From: Aequoribacter fuscus
Lineage (GTDB): Bacteria; Pseudomonadota; Gammaproteobacteria; Pseudomonadales; Halieaceae
DNA: 64,000 nucleotides
Assembly: GCF_009910365.1 (NCBI RefSeq)
Contig: NZ_CP036423.1
Coordinates: forward strand, 558,001 to 622,000
Direction of reading: 5' to 3'
This document shows positions 14,204-22,154 of this stretch, piece by piece. Numbering within the stretch: position 1 is the stretch's first letter; every line of letters starts with the position of its first letter. Under the pieces are notes generated by a model. The model saw only the letters and a list, made by a program, of their open reading frames with translations. It was not told the origin of the DNA and made no database searches. A program made the translations under genes and the position numbers.

Positions 14204-15664
14204 TTACAGCTTGATACAGATATTTTTTAATTCGGTGTAGAACTCCAAGGAGTGCACGCCACCCTCACGCCCTATACCGGATTGTTTTGCGCCGCCAAAG
14301 GCGGTGCGTAGATCCCGCAAGAACCACGAATTCACCCATGCGATGCCGACCTCAATTTGCTCTGCTACGCGCACGGCGCGAGAGGTGTTCTCAGTCCAGA
14401 TAGCGGTGGCCAAGCCGTACGGATTGTCGTTTGCTAGCGCAATGACTTCGTCTTCGGTGTCAAATGGGCGAAGATGACAGCAAGGGCCGAAAATCTCCTC
14501 CCGAACCACGCGTGCGTCGTCGCTCAGACCTTCCCAAATGGTAGGTTCAACCCAGCAGCCGTTTGCCATATCGGCTGACATGACCGGCGATCCACCGCCC
14601 AAAAGCACAGTAGCGCCCTCGTCTTTGGCAATTTGATAGTACGACAGTACTTTCTGTTGGTGCTCTTTGCTGATCAAAGGTCCCATCGTGCTGGAAGCGT
14701 CGTCCGGTGGTCCTATCTTCAGACCTTTGGCCGCTTCAACAAAGCGCGCTTTGAAGTCCTCGTAGATGCCACGCTGAACGTAGACACGCTCTGTACCCAG
14801 GCAGACCTGGCCACAATTTACAAACGCGGAGCGCATAGTGCCCTCTACTGCTTTGTCAATATCACAGTCATCGAAAATCAACGCTGCATTCTTGCCGCCA
14901 CATTCCAATGAAATGTCGCGTAGTCCAACCGAGGCCGCTCGAGCGATAATCTCACCCGTCCGCGTTTCACCCGTGAAGGTAATGGCGTCGACATCGGGGT
15001 GCTCGGTTAAAAAGGCACCCGCTGAGTCCGGTCCAAAGCCATGCACAACGTTATATACGCCGGGCGGTACGCCACATTCGTTCATTACCTCACCCAGAAG
15101 GGTTGTGGTTAGGGGCGTTTCTTCTGAGGGCTTTACCACCACCGTGTTACCGCAAGCCAGAGCGGGGCCCACTTTCCAAGTCATTAACAGTAGCGGAAGA
15201 TTCCACGGGCTAATAACCGCGATCACACCTTTCGGTGTGCGATGCCCTACGTTCATTGCGCCCGCGCCATCAGGTGTATCCAAACGGAAGCCTTCAGTCG
15301 GCACGTTTTTGATCATGTCGGCGAAGACTTTAAAGTTCGCTGCACCGCGCGGAATATCGATGTGCGAGGCCAAAGATTTTGGCTTTCCGGTATCGAGGCA
15401 TTCTGCTTCAAGGAACTCATCGAAGCGTTCATTGATGCGATCTGCGACGCGATGCAAGATCTCGGTACGCTGAGCGAGCGTCAACTTGCCCCAAGGCCCT
15501 GTGAGAGCGCGTTTAGCTGCGGCGACGGCCGCATCAATCTCAGCTTTTTTACCTTCATGCACTAACCCAATCACCTGGTTGTTGATTGGGTTCCGGTTTT
15601 CAAAGGTTAAGCCCGACGTGCCCGCGGTAAACGAGCCGTCGATAAAGTGCTTACATTCTTTCAT
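14204..15664 (-). CDS. dmpC: 2-hydroxymuconate semialdehyde dehydrogenase, copy 1
   Basis: A 486-residue NAD-dependent aldehyde dehydrogenase. It shows NLPLLLMTWKVGPALACGN, the general-base Glu in LECGGKNA and the nucleophilic Cys in VNCGQVCLGTERV. It ends with GGAKQSGIGREGGVHSLEFYTELKNICIKL, a signature of XylG/DmpC. It oxidises the ring-cleavage product to 4-oxalocrotonate, starting the dehydrogenative branch. It follows dmpB by 12 bases. A close paralogue lies at 29130-30587 on the other arm, with near-identical termini. Long open frames on the opposite strand are coding-bias artefacts. Confidence 0.93.
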   Translation of the reverse strand: MKECKHFIDGSFTAGTSGLTFENRNPINNQVIGLVHEGKKAEIDAAVAAAKRALTGPWGKLTLAQRTEILHRVADRINERFDEFLEAECLDTGKPKSLASHIDIPRGAANFKVFADMIKNVPTEGFRLDTPDGAGAMNVGHRTPKGVIAVISPWNLPLLLMTWKVGPALACGNTVVVKPSEETPLTTTLLGEVMNECGVPPGVYNVVHGFGPDSAGAFLTEHPDVDAITFTGETRTGEIIARAASVGLRDISLECGGKNAALIFDDCDIDKAVEGTMRSAFVNCGQVCLGTERVYVQRGIYEDFKARFVEAAKGLKIGPPDDASSTMGPLISKEHQQKVLSYYQIAKDEGATVLLGGGSPVMSADMANGCWVEPTIWEGLSDDARVVREEIFGPCCHLRPFDTEDEVIALANDNPYGLATAIWTENTSRAVRVAEQIEVGIAWVNSWFLRDLRTAFGGAKQSGIGREGGVHSLEFYTELKNICIKL

Positions 15665-15676
15665 GGTGCCTCGATA

Positions 15677-16594
15677 TCAGGTCGTTACCGTAAGGAATCG
15701 CTCGTTCAGTTCACGCGCGTGGTAGAACACGGCTTTGCCGAGTTTCTCTGCATCCCAAGTAGTGGTCGGCATGCCCGGAATATACCAGTCGCCGCCGGCG
15801 AAAGTTTCGTTGCGGTTGCCTGATGGGTCAAAGAAGTAGATAGTTTGCCCGTGAGTTAGGCCGTGGCGTGTTGGGCCGATATCAATCGAGATATCCCACA
15901 TCGATATCATGTCGGCGGCTTTACCTACGTCTTCCCATGACTCAAGTAAGAACGAGGCATGGTGGAACTGACCTTTCCCCTCTGAGCGGATGAAGGCAAT
16001 CTCGTGTTCTTTCATTGAGGTAGTCAAAAATTGAGCAATACGGACGTCACCATCCATGGCTTGTTCTGTGAGCCAGAAACCCAATACATCTCGGAACAGT
16101 TCGAGCGAACCATCGAGGTCGTCGCCATAGAGTAGGCAGTGGTCTAGGCGGGTGACCTTCATGCCTTTTAAATCCATAGGCCAGGCTTCCGGGTTGTGAT
16201 GCCCTGTGGCACGTCCGACGACTTCTTTTTCGGCGAACAATTCGAACATGTGACCTGTGGGTGAATCGAAGCGAACGCGGGCGCCGCAGCCATTGAGTTC
16301 GCCTGCAGGAATATCTTTCACATTACACCCAAAATCAATCAGATCTTGTCTAAGGCTTGCGAGAACCTCATTGTTCAGCACTTTAAAGCCCATGAAGTCC
16401 ATGCCGGCTTCGTCGGCTTCGCGCAGCACGACTGAAAATTTGTCGGCTTCGGTCCAGCCTTTAAGATACACACGACCCTGCGCGTCGCGGTCTGTCTCAA
16501 GTAATCCCAAGCGATCGCGGTAGTGTGTCACCGCTTCATCCATATCCAACACACGAATTTGCACGTGTGCGGTTCCAATAACGCCTTTTTGCAT
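15677..16594 (-). CDS. dmpB: Catechol 2,3-dioxygenase
   Basis: This 305-residue type I extradiol dioxygenase has two vicinal-oxygen-chelate domains. The Fe(II) ligands are visible as H152 ([11 protein letters not shown]), H212 ([13 protein letters not shown]) and E263 ([11 protein letters not shown]), matching the XylE ligand spacing. It cleaves catechol next to the hydroxyls to 2-hydroxymuconate semialdehyde, the yellow meta-cleavage product. It lies directly after the ferredoxin gene that in such operons re-reduces oxidised iron in this enzyme. Length is within 2 residues of the well-studied enzymes. Confidence 0.95.
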   Translation of the reverse strand: MQKGVIGTAHVQIRVLDMDEAVTHYRDRLGLLETDRDAQGRVYLKGWTEADKFSVVLREADEAGMDFMGFKVLNNEVLASLRQDLIDFGCNVKDIPAGELNGCGARVRFDSPTGHMFELFAEKEVVGRATGHHNPEAWPMDLKGMKVTRLDHCLLYGDDLDGSLELFRDVLGFWLTEQAMDGDVRIAQFLTTSMKEHEIAFIRSEGKGQFHHASFLLESWEDVGKAADMISMWDISIDIGPTRHGLTHGQTIYFFDPSGNRNETFAGGDWYIPGMPTTTWDAEKLGKAVFYHARELNERFLTVTT

Positions 16595-16621
16595 AGTAAA
16601 ACCCCTTTTTTAGAGTGTGTT

Positions 16622-16906
16622 TTAGTTGTTCCCTACAGCCATTACACGCATGTCACTGCGTGGAAATACTCGACAAGACAGGGCAAAGCCCTCGGCTTGT
16701 TCTTCCTTCGTGACGAACTTAATACTCATTTTCTTGGTTTCAAACTCGCCTTCTAGAATCCGTATTTTGCAAAAACCGCAGCCGCCACCCCGGCATCCCA
16801 CGTTGATTGCCTTTACACTTTGAGATTCCATTCCGTGAAGTAGCGACTTCTCGGGTGGGCACTCAAAGCTTTTATCTTCAGAGCTGATAACGTCAATATG
16901 AAACAT
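16622..16906 (-). CDS. dmpQ: Chloroplast-type [2Fe-2S] ferredoxin of the meta operon
   Basis: A 94-residue ferredoxin of the XylT/DmpQ type. The cluster cysteines are in GCRGGGCGFCKIRIL and ALSCRVFP, a C-x5-C-x2-C...C spacing. Proteins of this type reactivate catechol 2,3-dioxygenase whose iron has been oxidised by substituted catechols. It lies between dmpP and dmpB, the canonical place, 3 bases after the dmpP stop. It is slightly shorter than typical DmpQ at the C-terminus. Confidence 0.88.
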   Translation of the reverse strand: MFHIDVISSEDKSFECPPEKSLLHGMESQSVKAINVGCRGGGCGFCKIRILEGEFETKKMSIKFVTKEEQAEGFALSCRVFPRSDMRVMAVGNN

Positions 16907-16909
16907 CGC

Positions 16910-17971
16910 TTATATTCGCTTAAACAGCGCACTCCGCGTGATTTCAGACGACCCGTCAGCCGCGGTTAAAAATTTCTCCATGTGGATATCATCTTCAAAT
17001 AAACGGCCTCGCATGAGCGCGGTGATGGCCGCATCGATCATCAGTGGTGGGCCACACAGATAGGCTTTGTGTCCGGCAAATTTACCTTCAAAATGCGACT
17101 CTGCCGCTTCATGCACGAACCCTGTAAACCCCTGCCAATTGTCGTCGGCTGCAGGCTCATTAAGCGCGGGTACGTAATGGAAATTGTCGTGTTCTTTCTC
17201 TAGGGCCTCAAATTTTTCTCGGTGGTAAAGCTCTGCTACATTGCGTGCACCCTGAAACAGATAAATCTGCTTCGTGCTGCCATGCTCGAGCATATCCAGA
17301 ATCATCGATTCCGGGCTAGAGAGGCCAGATCCGCCCGCGATAAAGAGGGTGTCTTTGTCGTCTGATGTGCGCACGAAAAATTGACCGTAGGGACCTGATA
17401 GATCGACTGAGTCGCCTACTTTCAGCTCGTTGTGTATATAGCTTGTGGCCGCACCGCCCGGTACCAAACGCACGTGCAAGGTCACTTCATCGTCAACGCT
17501 CGGTGGGTTCGCAATCGAGAAGGCACGGCTGCCATCGACCTTGGGTAGGGCGATGTTCACATACTGACCAGCCTGGAACTGCATGCTGCGATCCAGCTTG
17601 AGTCGAACTTCAACGATGGTGGGCGATAGCGGCTCAATTGCGGCGACTTCGGCTTGATAGTCTTCAACTAAGTATCCCGCGAAATCGGGATCAACATCGA
17701 TATCCGCTTCGATCACTAAGTCGCTCTCAGGCGTGGCGCAACAGGCCAACAACTTGCCTTCTTCGCGCTCCATGTCCATTAATGCAAATGGCGACGCGTC
17801 ACCGTGTTCGACGTAGCCATCGAGTAGGGTGCATTTACAGGTGGCACAGGTGCCATGTCCGCATGCAAAGGGCAACCAAACCCCTTGGCGCAACGCTGCG
17901 GCGAGGATGGTTTGACCTTCCTCGACTTCGATGACTTCACCGGTGGGTTCGATAGTAACTTGGTACGACAT
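16910..17971 (-). CDS. dmpP: Phenol hydroxylase reductase subunit
   Basis: The 353-residue reductase carries electrons from NADH through FAD and a [2Fe-2S] cluster to the diiron oxygenase. The N-terminal plant-type ferredoxin domain has C37, C42 and C45 (CGHGTCATCKC) and C77 (LLACCATPE). The FAD domain shows RAFSIANPP and the NAD domain GGSGLSSPESM and AYLCGPPLMIDAAI. Its length equals the characterised DmpP. It is the last subunit gene of the phenol hydroxylase set, 9 bases after dmpO. Confidence 0.94.
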   Translation of the reverse strand: MSYQVTIEPTGEVIEVEEGQTILAAALRQGVWLPFACGHGTCATCKCTLLDGYVEHGDASPFALMDMEREEGKLLACCATPESDLVIEADIDVDPDFAGYLVEDYQAEVAAIEPLSPTIVEVRLKLDRSMQFQAGQYVNIALPKVDGSRAFSIANPPSVDDEVTLHVRLVPGGAATSYIHNELKVGDSVDLSGPYGQFFVRTSDDKDTLFIAGGSGLSSPESMILDMLEHGSTKQIYLFQGARNVAELYHREKFEALEKEHDNFHYVPALNEPAADDNWQGFTGFVHEAAESHFEGKFAGHKAYLCGPPLMIDAAITALMRGRLFEDDIHMEKFLTAADGSSEITRSALFKRI

Positions 17972-17980
17972 CGGAATTCC

Positions 17981-18343
17981 TTAAATACCCGCTGCTTCGA
18001 AGCTTGAAGTTTCGGCAGTTTTAAAGCGCAGCAGACACTTATGATCAAATCCGTTTTCGGCCAAGCTTTTTTCCATGACCGGCGTGAAGGGTTCGTTATT
18101 GAGCGTCCATTCCACGGAATCCCAGTTAATATTCTTGTACTCAGGGTGCTGGCAAAAGTGCGTGCCAATCACGTGCTCGAGCACCGCCGCGAAGGGCATG
18201 TTTGGGTCGAGCGGGAAGGCCTTAGCTGAGTAGAAAAATAAATGTTTGTCCCAGTTTATGTATACTAAGATGGCGCCGTGGAATTTGTCCTCGGTGTCTT
18301 TTCTGTCGCCGTGGTAGTCGGCGCGAAGAGCTTGAGTAGCCAT
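17981..18343 (-). CDS. dmpO: Phenol hydroxylase small oxygenase subunit (P4)
   Basis: A 120-residue gamma-type subunit of the multicomponent phenol hydroxylase. The family-typical start MATQALRADYHGDRKDTEDKFHG and segment LFFYSAKAFPLDPNMPF are clear. It packs against the DmpL/DmpN oxygenase core. It lies between dmpN and dmpP in the canonical operon; the 53-base gap upstream contains only a G/C-rich stretch (GGGGCAGAGCAGGCTCTGCCCC, a stem with short loop) between dmpN and dmpO, which may tune expression. Confidence 0.92.
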   Translation of the reverse strand: MATQALRADYHGDRKDTEDKFHGAILVYINWDKHLFFYSAKAFPLDPNMPFAAVLEHVIGTHFCQHPEYKNINWDSVEWTLNNEPFTPVMEKSLAENGFDHKCLLRFKTAETSSFEAAGI

Positions 18344-18396
18344 AGTAACCTCTGTTTATTGTTAGTGGGGCAGAGCAGGCTCTGCCCCGGGTTTAA

Positions 18397-19902
18397 TTAA
18401 GCAACGCCTTTCCAGTTCTTCCAGCGTTCTTCGTCGGGCGAACCGACGTAATCCATGTTGGCGTTGCCGACATCCAGCTTGTAGTAGTCCATGACTTTCT
18501 CGAGACCACCTGGGCCACCGCAGTTGCCCTGGAAAATCTGGTGTACGGGCAGCCAGGCGTGTACGTACTTTTCAGGCTCATTCTCAAAGATGTGCTGGCA
18601 CTGATCCGAACAGAAATGGAAGCGTTCGCCTTGATATTTAGTTGAGCGGTACACAATGTCACGTGGGTCGTTTTGCACATCAGTGTAGATCATGGGGATC
18701 TGACAGGTCTGGCACAGCTGGGGTAAGCCCTCGTTGTAGTAACGCTCGCCTTTGTCAGCCATTTCTTTCGCCATTTCCCAACGTGGGCGATAGTACTTAT
18801 CGAAGGTTTCGGGGTACTTGGCGCTCAACCAGTCGAGCTCTTCGTCGCTTGGAATCCAAGTGTGGAACGCGGTTGCCTGACTGTTGGTGTAGAAGGTCCA
18901 CCAAGCCTGATGGCTCAGGTGCTCTTTCTCGGCTTTGATCAGGTCGGTGTAGTCGGGCATCTTGATGCCGTAACGCTCGAGATCCTTAAACAGAGCGCCA
19001 CCCGCCTGTTCAAAGTAGAGCTCCCACGCTTCTTTCCATGACATGACTTTCTGCGGCAGCATATAGTCCATCATCATGGCGACCACGGTCAGGATACGGT
19101 AGCCGCGCCACAACCACTTGTCGATCCATTTTTGAACGATCGGCACGTTGTCTTCATGTTGCTCGAGTAAGAACTTGATGATTTCTAAGCCAAGCGTCAT
19201 GTGACGCGCTTCGTCTGACTGCGCAGAGAAGCCGAAGGTTACCGTTGCCATATCGCCGTTGTAGGCCGCGCCGGACATGAAGGGCACGAAGAGTAGGTTG
19301 GTCAACACGTACTCAAATGAGAAGCCAACAGCGACCATGAATTCGAAGGGGCCAGCAGAGCGCGCATCGTCAAAGAAGGATTTCACAACCGAGATGTACC
19401 AAACGCGATCGTGCATGTGCGAGAACTCATCAAATCCGTCAAAGAATTTGTTGTAGTGGCTCATCGCGTGGATCTGGGTTTGGATGTGACGTAGTTCATC
19501 AATCGATTGCATCTGTGCTGCAATTCGCGCGCCGATGCCGCCCATCTGACGACCGGTGAATGCAAAACCGCTGTGCGCTGCGAGCTCGCCGGGGCTTACC
19601 GCGGTCAAGAAGATCTTGATGGCGTTTACATAGCGAGCGTCAGATACGTTGAGGTGACCATTGTTTTGCGCGAAAGCATCGTAAATAGCGTAGAGCTTTT
19701 TCTCTTTCTCGGCCTGGTATTTCCAGTAGGCGTCCATCGTCAGGCGGAAGGGGTCTTCCCACTTATCCCAATCGGTGATTTTGATGCCTTCAAATTCTTC
19801 AAAGGGAAAAGCGTCTTTACGATCTTCGTAAGAGAAATCCCAATCCAAATCGCGTGTTAATAAGCGATATTTGTCTTTCAGATTCAGTTTCTTAGCTGAC
19901 AT
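18397..19902 (-). CDS. dmpN: Phenol hydroxylase oxygenase large subunit (P3)
   Basis: The 501-residue catalytic subunit holds the carboxylate-bridged diiron site. Ligands are visible as E106, E136 with H139 in DELRH (135-139), E197, and E231 with H234 in DEARH (230-234), the two-motif pattern of bacterial multicomponent monooxygenases. The C-terminus has a YHS-like zinc motif (CQTC around 396-399, then CSDQC). It hydroxylates phenol (and probably alkylphenols) to catechol using O2. It is normal for the family in length and follows dmpM by 15 bases. Confidence 0.95.
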   Translation of the reverse strand: MSAKKLNLKDKYRLLTRDLDWDFSYEDRKDAFPFEEFEGIKITDWDKWEDPFRLTMDAYWKYQAEKEKKLYAIYDAFAQNNGHLNVSDARYVNAIKIFLTAVSPGELAAHSGFAFTGRQMGGIGARIAAQMQSIDELRHIQTQIHAMSHYNKFFDGFDEFSHMHDRVWYISVVKSFFDDARSAGPFEFMVAVGFSFEYVLTNLLFVPFMSGAAYNGDMATVTFGFSAQSDEARHMTLGLEIIKFLLEQHEDNVPIVQKWIDKWLWRGYRILTVVAMMMDYMLPQKVMSWKEAWELYFEQAGGALFKDLERYGIKMPDYTDLIKAEKEHLSHQAWWTFYTNSQATAFHTWIPSDEELDWLSAKYPETFDKYYRPRWEMAKEMADKGERYYNEGLPQLCQTCQIPMIYTDVQNDPRDIVYRSTKYQGERFHFCSDQCQHIFENEPEKYVHAWLPVHQIFQGNCGGPGGLEKVMDYYKLDVGNANMDYVGSPDEERWKNWKGVA

Positions 19903-19917
19903 AGTCTTATCCTTCTC

Positions 19918-20187
19918 TTAGTTATTCCAGTGAACCGTGAAGTAGTCGTCATCTTCGTCGATGTGACCGGTCAGAGTGAGCAGATTGACGTGGATGGATT
20001 GAACCTCCCAGTCGCAGCCCATCATCTCTTCAACGGTGGCTTTATTGATGGTTAAGGACCCTTCATTTTCGATGCGAATCATGGCCGGTTCAAAGTAAAC
20101 CGTCGCATCGGGGTTATCTTGCTCAATCGCCTGAACGATATAGCGAGATTCGTCGTTTTCTTGGAATGCTATTAATACCTTTGACAT
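19918..20187 (-). CDS. dmpM: Phenol hydroxylase regulatory/coupling protein (P2)
   Basis: An 89-residue cofactor-free effector protein of the MmoB/TmoD family. It begins MSKVLIAFQENDESRYIVQAIEQ and keeps the GCDWEVQSIHVNLLTLTGHIDEDDD core. It binds the oxygenase and couples electron transfer to hydroxylation. It lies between the two oxygenase subunit genes dmpL and dmpN, as in all phenol hydroxylase operons. Length matches DmpM. Confidence 0.92.
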   Translation of the reverse strand: MSKVLIAFQENDESRYIVQAIEQDNPDATVYFEPAMIRIENEGSLTINKATVEEMMGCDWEVQSIHVNLLTLTGHIDEDDDYFTVHWNN

Positions 20188-20201
20188 GGCGTACTCTCCT
20201 G

Positions 20202-21191
20202 TTAATCCGCGAGGCCAATCTTCTTGAGGCGACCGGCTAGGGCCGCATAAGCTTCAGCGAGCGCATCTTCAGAAAGCAGGTCTGTAGCCAAAGGCTCGAG
20301 CGCCTGTTGCGCGCGGATGCGCCAGGTGCTGATCCAAGACTTGATTTGATCTGCATTTTGTTCGTTCTCGTTGACAACGGTTTTAATGAGAGAGTCAGAC
20401 CAGCGCTGCGACTCTTTCGATCGTTCCCGCATAAATTCGGTCAGCATCAGAATGTCGCCGGCATCGTGCTCTGTAAGCCAGGCGTCGTACTGCTCGAAGT
20501 AGAGATTGTCGAGCAGGGTATCCAGAACGATATTTTGAGCGATAAAGGTTTCAAACCAGTCATCAATCGTCAGCGTGCGCTCACAGTAAGCTCGCAAACC
20601 CTGCCAAATTGGATTGTTCATCCACTCAGCTTTGGCTTCGACCAAAGAGTCCCCTGTGTTGCCATCCAATGACAGCCCAATACGCGAGTAGTACTGCGCG
20701 TTGCCAAAGCGATCCATCGCCTCAAATAGCGTGGCCTGTGCGACCGCTGTGCAGTAGTTGGCGTAGGCGGTGCAGTACATGTTATTTAGATTCGCTGTGT
20801 GTTCGGCGTGCCGCAGCGGGATTAAATACTTGATCAGATTTTCTTTAATGCCTTCTGGAAGCTTGGTCGCGAGATTACGCTTGTCAAAAAAGTTGAAGTT
20901 GCTTTCTGCATTTTCTTGCATGCGCGCGCGGTTCTGCACGTAGGTGCCGTAATAGAACTGTCTAGGGTCCTTCAACGCGTACCAGTCTTCCATGGTAATC
21001 GCCGTTCTTTTTGGATCATTCAGTTCACGCTCTTGATCCCACAGTGGTTTATAGTGGAAGTTGGTTTGAGCTGCGATGTCGTAGGTCGCTTCTTGGTAAC
21101 GTGTAGCCGGTTTGTCGCCGAAACGGCGTGCAATATGCCCGAAGGTATTGCGTACCGTATCCATCTTTGCTGTTTTAATTTCGATAGTCAT
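20202..21191 (-). CDS. dmpL: Phenol hydroxylase oxygenase beta subunit (P1)
   Basis: The start at 21191 (MTIEIKTAKMDTVRNTFGHIARRFG) follows GAGGG by 8 bases and gives 329 residues, the normal size; an in-frame open extension upstream would overlap dmpK and lacks a binding site. The protein has a diiron-oxygenase fold without metal ligands and forms the dimer core with DmpN. The segment KPATRYQEATYDIAAQ-NFHYKPLWDQ is typical of the N-terminus. It follows dmpK by 31 bases. Confidence 0.93.
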   Translation of the reverse strand: MTIEIKTAKMDTVRNTFGHIARRFGDKPATRYQEATYDIAAQTNFHYKPLWDQERELNDPKRTAITMEDWYALKDPRQFYYGTYVQNRARMQENAESNFNFFDKRNLATKLPEGIKENLIKYLIPLRHAEHTANLNNMYCTAYANYCTAVAQATLFEAMDRFGNAQYYSRIGLSLDGNTGDSLVEAKAEWMNNPIWQGLRAYCERTLTIDDWFETFIAQNIVLDTLLDNLYFEQYDAWLTEHDAGDILMLTEFMRERSKESQRWSDSLIKTVVNENEQNADQIKSWISTWRIRAQQALEPLATDLLSEDALAEAYAALAGRLKKIGLAD

Positions 21192-21222
21192 TGGGCTATC
21201 CCTCGTCTCTTTATAAGTAGAT

Positions 21223-21561
21223 TTATGATTCGGTTTGATTGCGTTTGGCAAAGGCCTCTTCACCAATGCGCCACTTTTCCATCTCTTGATCGACCATTCG
21301 GCATTGCTCTTCGGTCATCATCTGTACGTTTTGTTTGATGCAAAATTCGTCGAAAGCGGCTTTAGGCAACACCAGTTCAACGAACAGGTCGGGTTCACCG
21401 ATCGCGAAATCGAACTCGACTAGGTTGTTCTCTGTGATTTCTCGCACACGAACAAAACGCGGCAAGGTATCTGCGACGCTACGGCCGTCTGCGGCCTTGG
21501 CTCCCTGGATAACTTCGAATCCTTTACTCGTGCTCATAAGTTCGTGCTCTTTGCTTTTCAC
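21223..21561 (-). CDS. dmpK: Phenol hydroxylase assembly protein (P0)
   Basis: A 112-residue protein with the DmpK core RFVRVREITENNLVEFDFAIG and LFVELVLPKAAFDEFC. DmpK-type proteins aid assembly of the active diiron oxygenase and are not part of the final enzyme. A GTG at 21561 has a good binding site (GGAG, 7 bases away) while the ATG at 21537 has a weak one, so the longer form is preferred with moderate certainty. It is the first gene after a sigma-54 promoter (21615-21630), so its leader is about 43 bases. Confidence 0.88.
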   Translation of the reverse strand: MKSKEHELMSTSKGFEVIQGAKAADGRSVADTLPRFVRVREITENNLVEFDFAIGEPDLFVELVLPKAAFDEFCIKQNVQMMTEEQCRMVDQEMEKWRIGEEAFAKRNQTES

Positions 21562-21614
21562 TTTTATGCTCCGCTTGGCTTGTTGAGCGTTTGGCGGCGG
21601 TTGCTTGAAAGGTT

Positions 21615-21630
21615 TGCAAGCGCTGTGCCA
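21615..21630 (-). promoter_or_regulatory. Sigma-54 promoter of the phenol operon
   Basis: TGGCACAGCGCTTGCA on the minus strand has GG and GC exactly 10 bases apart and matches the -24/-12 consensus almost completely. The predicted start of transcription is near 21604, ahead of dmpK. This is what is known for dmp and xyl operons. Confidence 0.92.
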
Positions 21631-21670
21631 AAACCATTCGTCTTGATCGATTTTAAGAGAAGTATTGTAA

Positions 21671-21683
21671 AATCAATTACTTA
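21671..21683 (+). promoter_or_regulatory. IHF site between activator site and promoter
   Basis: AATCAATTACTTA matches the IHF consensus WATCAANNNNTTR at every position. It lies 41-53 bases upstream of the -24 element and before the dyad at 21731, the position needed for DNA bending in sigma-54 promoters. Confidence 0.75.
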
Positions 21684-21730
21684 TTATTTTTTGTTATTGT
21701 CTCCGGGTGGCGTGTTGCTCAATTTTAGAT

Positions 21731-21746
21731 TTAATCATTTGGTAAA
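21731..21746. promoter_or_regulatory. Candidate activator site for the phenol operon
   Basis: TTAATCATTTGGTAAA agrees with the perfect dyad at 21954-21969 at 13 of 16 positions. Its centre is about 135 bases upstream of the predicted dmpK start of transcription, within the range used by XylR and DmpR. Confidence 0.6.
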
Positions 21747-21953
21747 AAAAATCAGCTCTTTCCTCGCGGAAGGCGCCGTTTTGAGCATTTACTTAATTGT
21801 TTAGTTCGTTCCCGCGGTCTCATCTTTGTGCCCTGTATCCCCATATTTAAAGGCTTGTGGATTATTTGATGCGGCCTGATTGAATAGTCTTACGTTAGTT
21901 TGTTGATTCGGTGAGTGCGCTAGGAGTGCCGTTGGAATAGTAGTGGCAGAAAG

Positions 21954-21969
21954 TTCACCATTTGGTGAA
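21954..21969. promoter_or_regulatory. Candidate activator site for the plus-strand operon
   Basis: TTCACCATTTGGTGAA is a perfect inverted repeat with 6-base arms. Its centre is about 132 bases upstream of the predicted start from the plus-strand sigma-54 promoter. A weaker match (ATTCGGTGAG near 21905-21914) lies about five turns away. Confidence 0.6.
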
Positions 21970-22040
21970 AAAAGCAAGGCATGTGAGTCGCGGTAGGATT
22001 CAATCTAAATCTAGAAAAATTAATTTTTTCAATAAAAACA

Positions 22041-22062
22041 GTGGTTTAAAAAAATAAACCAC
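22041..22062. promoter_or_regulatory. Inverted repeat abutting the -24 element
   Basis: GTGGTTTA and TAAACCAC form perfect 8-base arms around six A residues, ending 4 bases before the -24 box of the plus-strand sigma-54 promoter. It could be a repressor or accessory-factor site. Confidence 0.45.
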
Positions 22063-22066
22063 ATGG

Positions 22067-22082
22067 TGGCACTATTATTGCT
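22067..22082 (+). promoter_or_regulatory. Sigma-54 promoter of the envelope/lower-pathway operon
   Basis: TGGCACTATTATTGCT matches the sigma-54 consensus with GG at 22068-22069 and GC at 22080-22081. The predicted start is near 22093, about 62 bases before the YCF48-like gene. It is back to back with the dmpK promoter. Confidence 0.92.
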
Positions 22083-22154
22083 TTGTACCTGCTCAAAGCA
22101 GACAGTACAAAAACATAACCAGTACTAACAAAAATAACCCAGAGGGGGGGAATT

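Noticed and set aside
14838-15473. Long antisense frame opposite dmpC, and a similar one (29216-29998) opposite its paralogue
   Set aside because: Both lie opposite strongly coding aldehyde dehydrogenase genes and reflect codon bias; no start context or known domain.
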